From Branchiostoma floridae (taxonomy: Eukaryota; Chordata; Leptocardii; Amphioxiformes; Branchiostomatidae): a DNA stretch of 64,000 nucleotides. Shown here piece by piece: positions 49,540 through 61,800 of this stretch. How positions within the stretch are numbered: position 1 is the stretch's first letter; every line of letters starts with the position of its first letter. The stretch is taken from NCBI RefSeq assembly GCF_000003815.2, contig NC_049992.1, forward strand, positions 9,448,311-9,512,310, written 5' to 3'. A program made the translations under genes and the position numbers. The notes under the pieces were generated by a model. That model did not search any database, was not told the DNA's origin, and was given only the letters and a program-made list of their open reading frames with translations.

Positions 49540-49608
49540 CTCAAAAAGAAGTTGCTGAAAGCAACTGAGTAAAACCATATTCAGTTGCTGGAGTAACTAC
49601 TTTTTGGC
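49540..49608. mobile_element. Hairpin element, copy 2 of the 19133-19221 family
   Basis: CAAAAAGAAGTTGCTG and AGCAACTGAGTA on the left pair with TTCAGTTGCTGGAGTAACTACTTTTTGG on the right. The arms are similar to those at 19133-19221 but more diverged. The preceding GGTTAGACATCCAGGTAA also occurs near 54505. Confidence 0.5.
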
Positions 49609-49871
49609 GAAGGTTGCCTTTCCCTCATCTAAAAATTTGTTTGAATGATGTAGACCCAAGGGAGCTTATTTACACATTTCTACATGTATGATCATGATTC
49701 ACCTCATTTATGCTTAAAAGCTCTCTCTTTCTTTGTAGCTGCAAGGTGTAATGACATCTAGAAGCTTTGCCTTTTTGAATGGTCCTTAGATACTACCTTG
49801 AAGAAAGCATGTGGTATAGTGCATGCATGCGCATGTACAAGTTGATGAGTTTACTTTGTTGTATATTCCAG

Positions 49872-52800
49872 ACAAGAAGGGTCGAAAGAAGAACAAGACT
49901 ACCAACAGGTCCTGACTGATGATGATGAGTTGGGCCAAGAGGTGGAGGGAACGTTCGACATCGAGGTAAGACCGAGGACATCCATCCCAAACATCCTCCT
50001 CGCGGGGAGTTCCACAAACCAACCAGATGGCGAGGATTCTGCAGACATGAACGGCGCGACTGCTGCTGGGGAAAGCGAGGAAGCCGTGCTGAGGGCGGAC
50101 ACCAAGAAAATAAGAGTCATGCCGTCGGGGGAAGAGAAAAATGTCGAAAAGGATAAGGCAAAGAAGGAGGAAAAACACGTAAGGTATGCAGATGTGGACT
50201 TACCCCCTGCTAGTGATAAAAAGAGCGACAACGACGACATGACGGAATACACCGATGTTATTCCACAGGGAAGGAAAGGGACGGGAAAGGAGGAGACAGA
50301 AAACGTAACGTCAAGTGTAAACGGGTCCTCGTATGAAAATGTAACGCCTGTTGTAGAGGACGGTACAGGACAGAAGAGTGAGGAAGTGGGTAAGAGTGAA
50401 AAGAAGCCAAGTTCAAATACTTCTGCTGCTGAGCCAACGAAACAAAACGGAGATTCCAAAGGAGAAACAGAAGAGGACGACAAAATTAGTTACGAGGATG
50501 TTATCCCGACCGCTAGAGCTGCAGAAGAACAGTATGACGACGTGTTACCTACGGGAAAGTCCGCAGAACACAAGTCCGCTGCAGAGAATACAAAAGAAAG
50601 GACCGGAGAAGATGAAGTGTATGAAAGTGAGTCCAAAAAACAAGCTACTTCGAATGATATAGAGAAGGAAGTATTGGTAGATCCCGCGAAAAGCGGTAGG
50701 AAAGCATCAGACAATGATGAAGAATGTGCAGCGTTCTTTGATCCTTTAGAAGAATTTGGGGACGGCGACGTTCCCGCTGCTGTAGCAGAGGACACTGGGA
50801 ACGGTAAGGCCACCGCGGAACAAGGTAAAAGCCAAGGAGAGATTCCACCAAAGAAGGAGGACGAAAATCAAGTCCAAACGAATGAAAATCAGCAGGACAC
50901 AAGTCAAGTGCATGATGTAATCCAAGGTCAAAATCACGATCAGCATGACCCTAATCAGCAATATGATCCGAATTACTACGGCCAGTATGATCCAAATCAA
51001 GGTTATGATTATGGTTACTATAGTCAAGGCTTCTATGAGGAGAACCAGCAGTATGATTACAGCCAGTACTATGGTACTGGGTATGAGGCTGATCAGGCAC
51101 AGCATGGACAGGGGTATGACTATTCGTACAATCAGCAGAACTGGCAACAAGGACAGTATCCAGGTAAGGGAAAATGTTTCTTCTGTTTCAAATCAAAATG
51201 TTGTGTCCAACTGCTGAACAGTAAAGTTTCTGTAAATGCACTTTGCTTCTACGAGTTCTACTACAACAGTCCTTTTTGGTTGCAGCAGGTGCAACTTGGG
51301 GGGAAATATGTTATATTTGCTGGCAAATGCCAACTCATTCTAAATCCTTGCTTGAAGCTGTTTTGGTCTGATAAGCTGCTGTTTGTGTAACTAGTTGTGT
51401 AGGAGGAAGAGAATTTGAAGCATGTTGCTAGGACATGTCAACTGATTGTCACTGACACATGCTTCTAGTTCCATCATTTGTAAATCTTTAGATAATTCTC
51501 CATTCACAATTGAAACGAAAGGAATATCAATTGGCTAAAATGTCTTTTACCATTAGATAACAGTAAACAACGTTAGTCAATGAGTAATTATGTCTTTAGT
51601 TTATACTCTTCGCATCCAACTACGGTCCACTATCTGGATAGTGAATACACTTTTGTTGTAGAAATACATCCCAAATTCCAAGTCACCAAATAATACATTT
51701 GTAAATTATAAAAGAATGTCAGTATTGGATGATCAAAGACAGCCAGTTTTTATTTGTTTGTAAAATGGCATATTGATTGAATTAATTTTCTCCGCTACCG
51801 ATTTGAGACTTCAGTTTTTTATTTTGCTTGTGGACTTCTACAAATTTTCCTTTTTTTACGAAAGCCCTGGCTTGAACAGAAATGTTTTTCCCACCCCATG
51901 ACTATTCTTGCACTGCCAAAAACATGTCCCTACATGTGCAAACTTAGCTTTACAGAGAAGACCTTGAAAGAGTTTAACAGTGTGCCATGACCCGTTTTGA
52001 CCCATCCTGTCAGTATTATGTGAGATGTGTACAGAGAAAAGGTCAGGTTTCCCCTCTTCTAAAAGACTGTTGACAGTACATGCTACATGTCACGTTTAAT
52101 GACTGGACTTGTTTGCCAGGTACTTGTTTTCCAGTGCACATGTAACTCTCTTTACAGTAAATTTGCCATTGTTTACTTTTTGTACAAGAAGTTACAACTC
52201 AAGTTGAAAGTGTCATATGAAAGATACCTATAGTAGTTAGTATAAACTTATAATGGAATATTTATTGGGATATACACGTACATGTATGAATGAAACTTCC
52301 ATGCATATACAATATATATATTTTGAAATTTTTAAAATAATGACTGACAGACTACAATTTGATTGAGGAAAACAATTTTTTTATTTATAACTCTACGATC
52401 TAACTGTGGAAATTAAAGAAAGGCTGTTCAATTTATTTGATGTATCCATGGAATTGGAACTCGTTTGATCACAATTTATCTCTCAATTTTTGTCTCTCTA
52501 TTCTGTAGCCTTCAAAAGGTTGAAATGACACATCATATGGTACCCTGACAAACACATACTTCACTTCTGAGTGACATTGGTCATGCCAGGAAGTTGGTGC
52601 AGAATACAAGTTAAAGACAAAATGGCCGATAAATCTTTTGTCTAAAGGAAAGTTTGAAGTTCAACTAACGCTGTTTTTCTTTCAGCCTACCAGTATGACC
52701 AAGCTGCTGGATGGGAACAGAACCAGACATATGAAGGTGAGAGTGGACACAGATGTAACAGTAATGGAGGAGTCTGCTTGGGGAGGGCACCATGCCAAAC

Positions 52801-55800
52801 ACTAAATCCAGAAAGGCACTGTGGTTATGTGTTATTCAGCAGGCTGGCTTTGTACAGTCTTAAAACAGTAGATTACCAGCCCACTCGTTCTCTCCTAGAA
52901 CTATCGCTGGATGGAATTCGTTGCCATCAAGCACAGTATGGGCATCCTCACTTTCTTTAAACAACATAATTTTGCTGTCAGATGTGAAGTTTAGGTGTGA
53001 TAAGTCGTTCAGTATAATATAGCACAGTCCAGTCAGTTCTTGGATGGGAAACTAACCAAGGACGACCAGATGCTGTAGCCTCGCAAAGAATTCCACGAAA
53101 TCGGAAATCGTCTTCCGGGATGGACGTAAAACGGGGGGTCCCGTGCTCGAGGAGGCGCCTTGACTACGCTGATCAGCCTCAGTACTAAACACATTGGGTA
53201 CCTACTGGGTGCAAATACACCCGATATATTATTATTATTATTATAACCAGCTGCTGTCATGCCAGTGCCTGCTAAGCTGGTGTGTTACGCTGAAGGGTGG
53301 TTATACCGGCTATATCAATACAGATGAGATACAGATACATGTTTGGGAATCTGAATAGGTTGCTGTTTTGTATTTGGTAACGGCTCATGTAAGGCTTACC
53401 ACCAGTAGGTCATATATAATGGTCTGTCCCTAAGTTAGCCTAACCACAAGCAGCTGCACTAATGCTGAGTCCCCCCTCCCCTGCACCCACACTACATGCT
53501 CCATTAGCAGAGGTGCCGTCAGACAAGTCCTGTTGTGTCTCGTAACAGTACTCCTCCGCCCCTCATGTCAAGGTTCCCCAGAATATTCCTCCCACCTCCT
53601 CCACAGTACAAGAGGCTCCTTGTTCCCTGTTCTAGTGTGGGTAGGATAAGTACTTCTCCATAAGCATGACAAACAGTTGCCTCAGCTGTCAACAAACCCT
53701 ACACTCTGTCAGTAGCTTGAGTAGGGAGTGGAAATTGAACAGTTTATGGTTTAGAGGACAGACGTATTGCCGAGTAAATAACTTTACTATAACCACAGTG
53801 GAAATAGTTTTCCGAACCATAAGAAAGTACTTCTCCATAAGCATGACAAACAGTTGCATCAGCTGTCAACAAAGCCTACACTCTGTCACTAGCTTGAGTG
53901 GGGAGCAGAGATTGTGAACAGTTTCTGGTTAGAGGACAGACTTATTGCTGAGTAAACAACTTTACTATGACCACAGTGCAAATAGTTTTCCTAGCCATAA
54001 GGAAGTACATTTGTACTTCTACATAGTATATATTGTGGGAAATTCAAGGAGCACAATAGGTTTTATGTTCATAGAGCAGTGTCTGGAAAAACAAGTCTGT
54101 GAACACTGACAAATCCAGACACTGTAGTGACTTTTGGGCAATCTGGCCTTTGATTTGTCCATGTCACTAACAATAAATTCAGGATGAATAAAGTAAAATA
54201 AGGTGCTTCATAGAATTAAAGCGACCAATTGCGCTTCACATGTGATGTATGCTTAATGTAGGCCAGCTACGATTAATGGTAAGCAGGGCTCGAAATACCA
54301 CATGCATATGCAAGTTTGTGCATGTAAAATTGGTGTGGTGCAAGTAAGTTTGGACCAAACTTGCACCAGTGCAAGTTACTTTTATCCACTAATACCTGAC
54401 TTTAGAAAAGGCTTACACACACCAAGAATATTGTCTGCCATTGAAAGGTAAAAGAAAACAACACTGAATAAAAAAATAGCCTAAATTTGTTATTTCTAAA
54501 CTTGGTTAGACATCCAGGTAAACAAAATTTGAAGACAATTCCATCAGTATTCTCTATAATGCTAATAATTCCTATGGTGTTGTCTTACCTTGATTTGCAT
54601 ATGAGTAAATACATTTTGCATACAATTTAGTGACTTTGATATGATCAACTGGATTTTCCAGTTATATGTGTTTGTATTGAGTTGTTCTAGCGATGGTTAA
54701 GTGATGGAAGTCACTCGAAGAGTCCAGAAGAAATCTATTGATCTTATCAAGTTGTAGACATTGAATTGTCTTAAATTAAGCCTAAATTCACATTTGTTGT
54801 ACAATTTGAAATCCAAAATAAAATACGCTTTGGAAAACAAATATCCAAACATGTGGTCTTTATGTATCCCCATATATTTGCAAATTTTCAGAAGAAGAAT
54901 AAAGGGTTAACAGTTCACTATTTTGGGTTGTGCAAGTAAGTTTCTTTTGGTGCAAGTTACCTTTGGCTTAACTTGCACTGGTGCAAGTTGACTGAAAAGT
55001 GTATTTCGAGCCCTGGTAAGTTACTGACTACGCCACATGGAAAAAAGCACACACACCGTCTAGTACATGTGTAATTACATTTTGCAGTCATCAATAGCTA
55101 TGCTCAATAGCCACATGTATGAAAAGTGAACCCAGTGAGTGAGGAATTTCTGATATTTTGTTTCTTGTCCATATTTCACAGGTTTTGATTCATCGCATAC
55201 CCAGCCACAGACAGCTAGTGAGGATTCCTTCCCCCCACCCCCACCCGATCTCCCCCTGCCTCCCCCTCCACCTGACAGTGCCCTACCCCCACCCCCTCCT
55301 GATGAAGCAGAGGAGGGGGAGGTTTACGATGATGTTGCTGAGGGGGGAGCATCTTCAGCAGGTGTGTCTCTCTTGTCTCTTTATTTATTCATTTATTTGT
55401 TTGGCTGCCATTAGAATCAGCCAAGGTTAACGGGAGGGGGCCATACTTCGACACCCGTTCTAAGTGGATGCGCATGGCTTTTGTCAATGTACATTTTACA
55501 GTGAACTCATCAAAAACAAGTTAAGATCTTGTATGCATCCATATAACTGTTGTTGAAGCTGTACAGATATATATTTCATTTAACAGTAGCGTTCCGCACT
55601 GTACTTTGACAGCGCACGAAACTTACAGCAGGTTTTCGGCTTGCGTCCTAGCAGAACGTTCCAACACAAAAAAGGGGTCCAAACTCCGACATAGTAACAA
55701 CCAGACCATCGCCGTGCATTTTTAAACAACTTAATGAATGAATGAATGAATGAATTTATTGCTCAACAATCGCACAGGGTACAATGTATGGCAATTAATA

Positions 55801-58800
55801 ACAACTAATAGCTATACAGACAGTAGTACTAAGAGGCTACATACAAAACAACAACAAAACATTATCGATAATAGTACAGTTATGTATGATTAATCTGATC
55901 TCGCATTTGGAACACATTATAAAGAAACTGGCCTACGTAGACGGATATATGAGTTGAACATGAGAGCAATACATGGAAAATATCGCTTTCTGCACCAGCG
56001 AGAGAGATGTGTGTTTTGGTTCTAATATTCTTAAACAATGTTTCTCTCTCTTTACTGTAGGTGGGACATTTCATAACAAAGTGGAATTCATCTTCTATAT
56101 TTTCATGACATGTAGGACACAGTCTCTGAGTGGCTGGTGTGTTACGGTGACGACCTTTTTCAATTTCTAAGCAATGTGCACTTATTCTCAGTTTTGTAAT
56201 GCTGTATCTAAATGATCTATTATGAATTGATTTGAGATATTCTTCCATACCAAAGTGTTTTTTGATTTTCGAATATGTTTTAAGTTTGTTGGTGCTTTTG
56301 AGCTGTTCCCTCCAGCCAGAAAGAAACGTGTCTTTTAGACGCTCTTTGAATATGTTCCCAAAATGTTTGGCATTAACAGCGGGGTTAAGCCAAACATTTT
56401 GGAACCCATGTCGGCATAAAATGTCCTGAACGTGAGTAGCCCAGTCATGTCCTTCTTCGACTGAAGTGTCGTAAGCCTTTTTAACAATCCTATCATTTGG
56501 TAGAGTATGCAATCTTAGCCAATATTTAATCAGATGTGTTTGACTGTCAACGAATAGAGGAAATACTCCTAATTCCCCTCTTACGGCGGCATTGACAGAG
56601 CTTTTCGGTACATGAAGTAAAATTTTGCAGAAATTTAAGAGTACGTATTCTAAGTCAGGTACTTCATTTGAGATTTTTGGTTGTTCTATTGTTATATGCT
56701 GGTTCCTAAACAAAGTGTCTGACTGGTATATCACGTTCAGTTTGTCACTGTATTTCTTGAATCGAACAAGAATGGGACGAGTATAAATAGTCGAGGCTTC
56801 TGATATATTTCCCAGACGAGAGACTCTAAGTATGTCAACTTCTGATCCCAATATCGGGCTGAGGACTCTGGCTATAGATGTTCTGGTCGTTTCATTTTGA
56901 CATTCCGGAATCCCCTTGAATATTAGATCTCTGCATTGTGCATTTATTCCTGTGAGCTCACTACAATAAAGTAGGATAGGTTTAACCAGGCTGTTAAACA
57001 GATCAATAGCTAGGGAAATCGAGGGGTTGGAATTAGATGATAAGAATGATTTCAATTTGAACGAGGCCCGTAGTGCTTTCAATCTTAACTGTTTTATGGC
57101 TCGACTAAAAGATCCTGAAGGTGTTATGTCCACTCCTAGGTAGGTATAAAAGTGTGTTATCTCTATAGTTTGACCCTGAGATGTGAAAGGTGACTGTTTG
57201 TTATTGACTGTCCGCCCATTTTTGGAGAAGATCATTACTTTTGTTTTGTTCTTATTGATTGATAATTTCCACAGAGAGCAAAATTGGTCCAGTGCCCTCA
57301 AACATTCTTTGAGGCCTGATTCTGATTTCGATACAAGTACAAGGTCATCAGCCCAAAATATGCTGTTTACAGGAGTATCTTTTAAGAATAGGGAGTCACA
57401 AGATATTGGATTTAATAGGGCCGGGAAATCGTTAATATAAAGGTTAAAAAGGAGGGGACTTATGTTACAACCTTGTCTCACCCCGCAGAATGACTGGAAG
57501 TATGGTGACATGCCGTGTGGGGTTTTAACGCAATATTCTATGTTGTGATACATTGATTTTATTAGTCTAAAGAAGTTACCTCCTATCCCTAACGATAAAA
57601 GTTTATAGAATAGTCCGTTTCGCCATACCGAATCAAAAGCTTTTCGGAAATCCACGAAACAAGCATATAGCTTACCCCCAGGTTTGGATGTCTGTTGGTC
57701 GATTAACGTTTTGAGGACAAAGACGTTATCGCTTGTTCTAAAATCTTTTCTAAAACCGGATTGAAAAGGTGATAGTAAATTTGAGCTTTCAAGGAAATGT
57801 TGTAAACGTTTGTTCAGGATAAAAGTAAACAATTTGCCGACACAGCTAGAAATAGCTATTCCTCTGTAGTTGCTAGGATTTGATGCTTCTCCACTTTTAT
57901 AGATTGGAACTAGAGTGCTTTGGCTCCACTGTTGGGGAAAATGTCCGGACTGTAAAAATATGTTGAACATTTTTTTGAAGGGCTGTATCAGTTGAGGTGC
58001 GCCATATTTCAACATTTCATTAATTATTGAATCTGTTCCGCTAGACTTGTTGCTTTTTAAACTAGACAGAGCGTTTTGGATTTCTTCTTCAGTAATCTCG
58101 AAGTCTAGCGGGTTATCAGTTTCATGCAAATAGAATAGGACTAAAAGTCTTCATTATAATTTTTTTGTACCAAATATGGGTCATATTTTGTATTATGCGA
58201 CTTATTCAAATACGGTGTGTTAAAACGTTTACCTCTCACGGTGAGACCAACTTGCCGCAAAACGGCAGCGCATTGTTACGTTGGACTGTGATGGCATTTT
58301 CGCTTTTCGGCTTCCTTGATTGCCTTTTCACTCTGTCTTTTGGCAGCAGCAATGGCTACAGGATTTTTTAGTCGGTAGGGATCGATTTTTCTTGAATGTT
58401 TGTCGCTCGACGGACGGGTTGACTGAGTTCAACGTGTTGAGCATCGCTCGCCCGCCTTCGTGCGTGATAGTAAAATGGCGGGGCCCCGACTGCGTGAACA
58501 TTGTGGCATCATTTTAGCTCCGTTTATCCAACGCAGTTAAAGGCAGAACAGAACACAGGTATTATTTTTCGGAAGGCTAATAAACATCATTTCTATGTGT
58601 GGTGGTATTTTTTCACATGTCGTATTTTGCGAAGAATAATTCAAGAGTTTCCCGGGCCATGGTCTCGATACGTTCGCTCGTCAACTTGCACGGAAGGCGT
58701 CAAACTTGTGCAAGTTTTCTGTGGGACTTGCTAACTTCGACACATACCCCGTCTTTGTAGTTATTTACAACAAGGTTTAGTCTACAGCTAGTGTACTTCT

Positions 58801-61800
58801 CATGTACAGGCATCTATGCATTTCTCCGCAACAATGATTTTTAAAACCTGTCGAAATTTGGACCCCTGTCGAAGTATGGCCCCCTCCCGTTACCCAACTA
58901 GCTGTGGCTTAGTTGTAATGTTTACAAACTTTAAGTGTTGTCTCTTACCCCTATTGTTCATTTGATGTCCATCCACTTGCCATTTATTCATTCTATTATT
59001 TATCATTTCAATTATTCATTCAGAGGTGTTCTGTCAGATGTTCATAATAAGTTGTTATTGTTTGATGAATATCACAATTATCTTTTTGTTATGATTTTAT
59101 TAGGGTTAATTTAAGGGTTGGTTGAGTTTGAAGTCTCCATGGGATTTTTTAAGTCCCAAATTTTGATTTGTAACATTCTTGCGTTAAAACATCTAACGTC
59201 GGATGTAAATCAAAGAATAAAAATAGTGAACTTGGTATTTTGTGTTTTGTTGATAGTAACTGTTTACTAGTAGCAAGTCAGACTTTTGTGTGAAAATTAT
59301 ATGTTTAATCCTTACGTAAGTTACATTTGTGCATGATTACACAGGAATAGGCATAATCTTAAACCATCTATTTTCTCAACTGGGAATATGAGATGATACT
59401 GATAGTGTAACCAAGTTGAACTCGTCCTGCACAGGAGTTTACTATGATGAAGAGGAGACAATTTACGAAGATGTTCCTAAAGAAGGCGGGGATGACTCGG
59501 ACTCTGGGTCTGGCTGGGGGTCGGAAGAGTTCGAGGACTATTCCACTGACGACGAGCGGGTTATCAGTGGCAGCGGGAAGTACGAATCTGTCGAACTTCC
59601 TAAGGAAGAGAAAGAGAAGGAAAAAGTTGCACGGAACCCAAGTTTTCATAAAAATGTAAGTAACGTACATGTCTGATTTCTTTATTGATAGTTTTAAAGA
59701 GTAGTAAGGTCTCACGCCTTCTATAAAAAAACATTGTCTGTCTAAGAAACCTTTGAGAAAATGTTATGTCTTTTCTGGAATGGAAGGCAACAAAGGGATA
59801 TGCAACATGTATTTATAGAGATTATAATACGTGTCTTGCACACAAGAATCCTGTGTGATGAGCATTTTGGAGCTGTAATTATTTTGTAGTTAACCCAGAA
59901 AATACTCCTACCCTATTTCTAGTCCATGACACCAAGATACACTTTTTTAGGAAATTGTCTAAGATGCATGCATTTGAAAAGATCTCGGTGAAGAAAAACT
60001 TGGTAAGTATCCTGCCGTAGGTGTAAAAATCAAGCAAGTTAGTTGTAAGACTCAGTTAGTAAGAGGAATACTTCTTCGTTTGTGATGTGATTGTTCTAAG
60101 AGCGGAAGGTATCAATTAAAGGCATACCTTTATTGCCTAATCCCCCACGCTACAGTTAATGAACTGTTTGAAAGTAAGGGATGAATCATTGTGTGTGGAG
60201 AGGGGATCATAGAATTTGCCAACAAGAGATCAGCCTACACGTACAGTGATATCTTAAAATCTATGGTTACATTTGTAAGAGAAAACAGTGACTAGCTGGT
60301 ATGAAGAATTGTATCAATCAGCTTTATAGGTTTATGTGATATTATGTCACATAAACTGATAAAGTATAAAGCTGATTGATACAATTCTTTACACAAGCTT
60401 CAAAATTCAAGTTGAAGACACATTTCTAAGGCATTGGAAGTACACTGTAGCATAATAGTCTAAGATAATGGTAAGGAGGTTTGTACTCTTCATGTACAGT
60501 CGAGTTATTTTATTGTTTCTAATAGTTGTCAGAAACTTGCCTGTTCGTTTGACTTCAGAAATAGTCTTGGGAACATTTTTAAGCAATATTCTATGGGAAT
60601 CATGTACATACCTGAAAGTCTCATCCCACCAAAACAATATGTGGACAGTCCCCGCAGCTATGTCAATTGTGATAGCAGGTGTCACAAGGGTGATTGTTAG
60701 ATGAACTCTTACCAGTGATGTGATACACATGAGTTGTGAACCGTCTGTTCAAGTTTGTTAACATAACATAGCAGTGCAACTATCAATATGGCAAAAGGGG
60801 GAGGGGAGGGCAAGATGACAGAGAAAATGGTAGGTAGGCCTTCTCTGATTGTGTCCCTTTGCTTGAGATTTTCTCAATGTTGATTTGATTATTTAATGCG
60901 GTCCTGGTATGATGACAACAAAATCACAGTGACTGATTATGAAGTTTTTAGCTATAGTGTTACCAATCAAAATGTTTCAAACTATTTTGTTGAGTTGAAA
61001 GTGGCACTCAGCTTATTTTCTTTGAGTACCAAATCTCTGCAACTACCAGTAATAAGAAGATCTTTCAACAAAAATCTTAAGAAAATCTTATTGTCAAAAT
61101 TTACCAGGAGACCTACATGTACAACAAAAGAAGTTCTAGACAAAAAATAAGTCCCTTGCCTTTGTTGCTTTACATATGCCAGGCAAAACTTTAGTGAAAG
61201 AACAATATGTGCTGTAAATAGTGTTACAAATACTGTAAATTCACTTATTTTTGCAGGGACTTGATTTTACAGTAAAAGGGGAAATGACGTTTCGGCATTG
61301 TTTTTAACTTAATTTAGTTCGCAGTTGAAACAAGTTGGTAGCTCAAAAGAGATATTTTGGTACATGTAATACACAAATTTGCAGTGAAGAGGTCATGAAA
61401 ATATGTCCTTGCAAGCATTTTAGGTTTTACAGTATGGGATCAGCCGGATACTGCTTTGTTTCCCTTTCTTTCAAATGTTTCTTTCCTTGATCTTATCTGC
61501 AGAAGGAGAGTTACTTTTCCTCATAATGACCCAACCATGATCCACATGGGAGGGTGTTACTAGTTGGCAGGGCAAATTACTGGGTGGAATTGTTACAGCA
61601 GCTGTAATTATTTTGTGAAACCTGTTGAACAGGTACATGTAGTCTCAGGTGTTTTGCATCTATAGCCTAAAAAACAACATGGCGGTGTATTAAAGTGTAC
61701 CACGTCACCAGTTTGTTTTCACTCTCATGTACGTCTGTATACGCTGGTGCAGGTAGGTAGTTCTTTGTTTAAGGAAGTCCAGATAGTAGTGTATAAACTT

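Larger units (their letters stand above)
44078..49871. other. Probable first intron of the ARHGEF10-like gene
   Basis: I found no coding exon here, yet exon 49872 begins with the last base of a split codon, so at least one upstream coding exon is probably hidden in this stretch. A diverged direct duplication is visible at 47597-47730 and 47755-47930 (ATTACATTTTCATTGATTT, GTCTAGACTGT). Other structures are annotated separately. Confidence 0.45.
55428..58892. mobile_element. TIR-bounded DNA element carrying a nested LINE
   Basis: A 26-bp perfect inverted repeat, TAACGGGAGGGGGCCATACT with TCGACA, bounds the region (55428-55453 and 58867-58892). A second inverted pair (GGGGTCCAAA at 55674 and TTTGGACCCC near 58856) lies inside. 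TA or an eroded TTAA could be the target duplication. Most of the interior is the minus-strand LINE. The residual flank at 58141-58866 could be the original element, but no transposase is recognised. Confidence 0.65.

Noticed and set aside
50378..50902. Other-frame ORFs, including serine-rich minus-strand frames, over the first RhoGEF-like exon
   Set aside because: They are shadows of the acidic, codon-biased exon 49872-51163.
51164..51390. Continuation of the 49872 exon to a stop at 51390
   Set aside because: A good donor (GTAAGG) lies at 51164, composition changes there, and the next exon joins in frame at 52686.
58165..58517. Plus-strand ORFs beside the LINE
   Set aside because: Short, without family similarity, and located in the residual flank of the TIR-bounded element.
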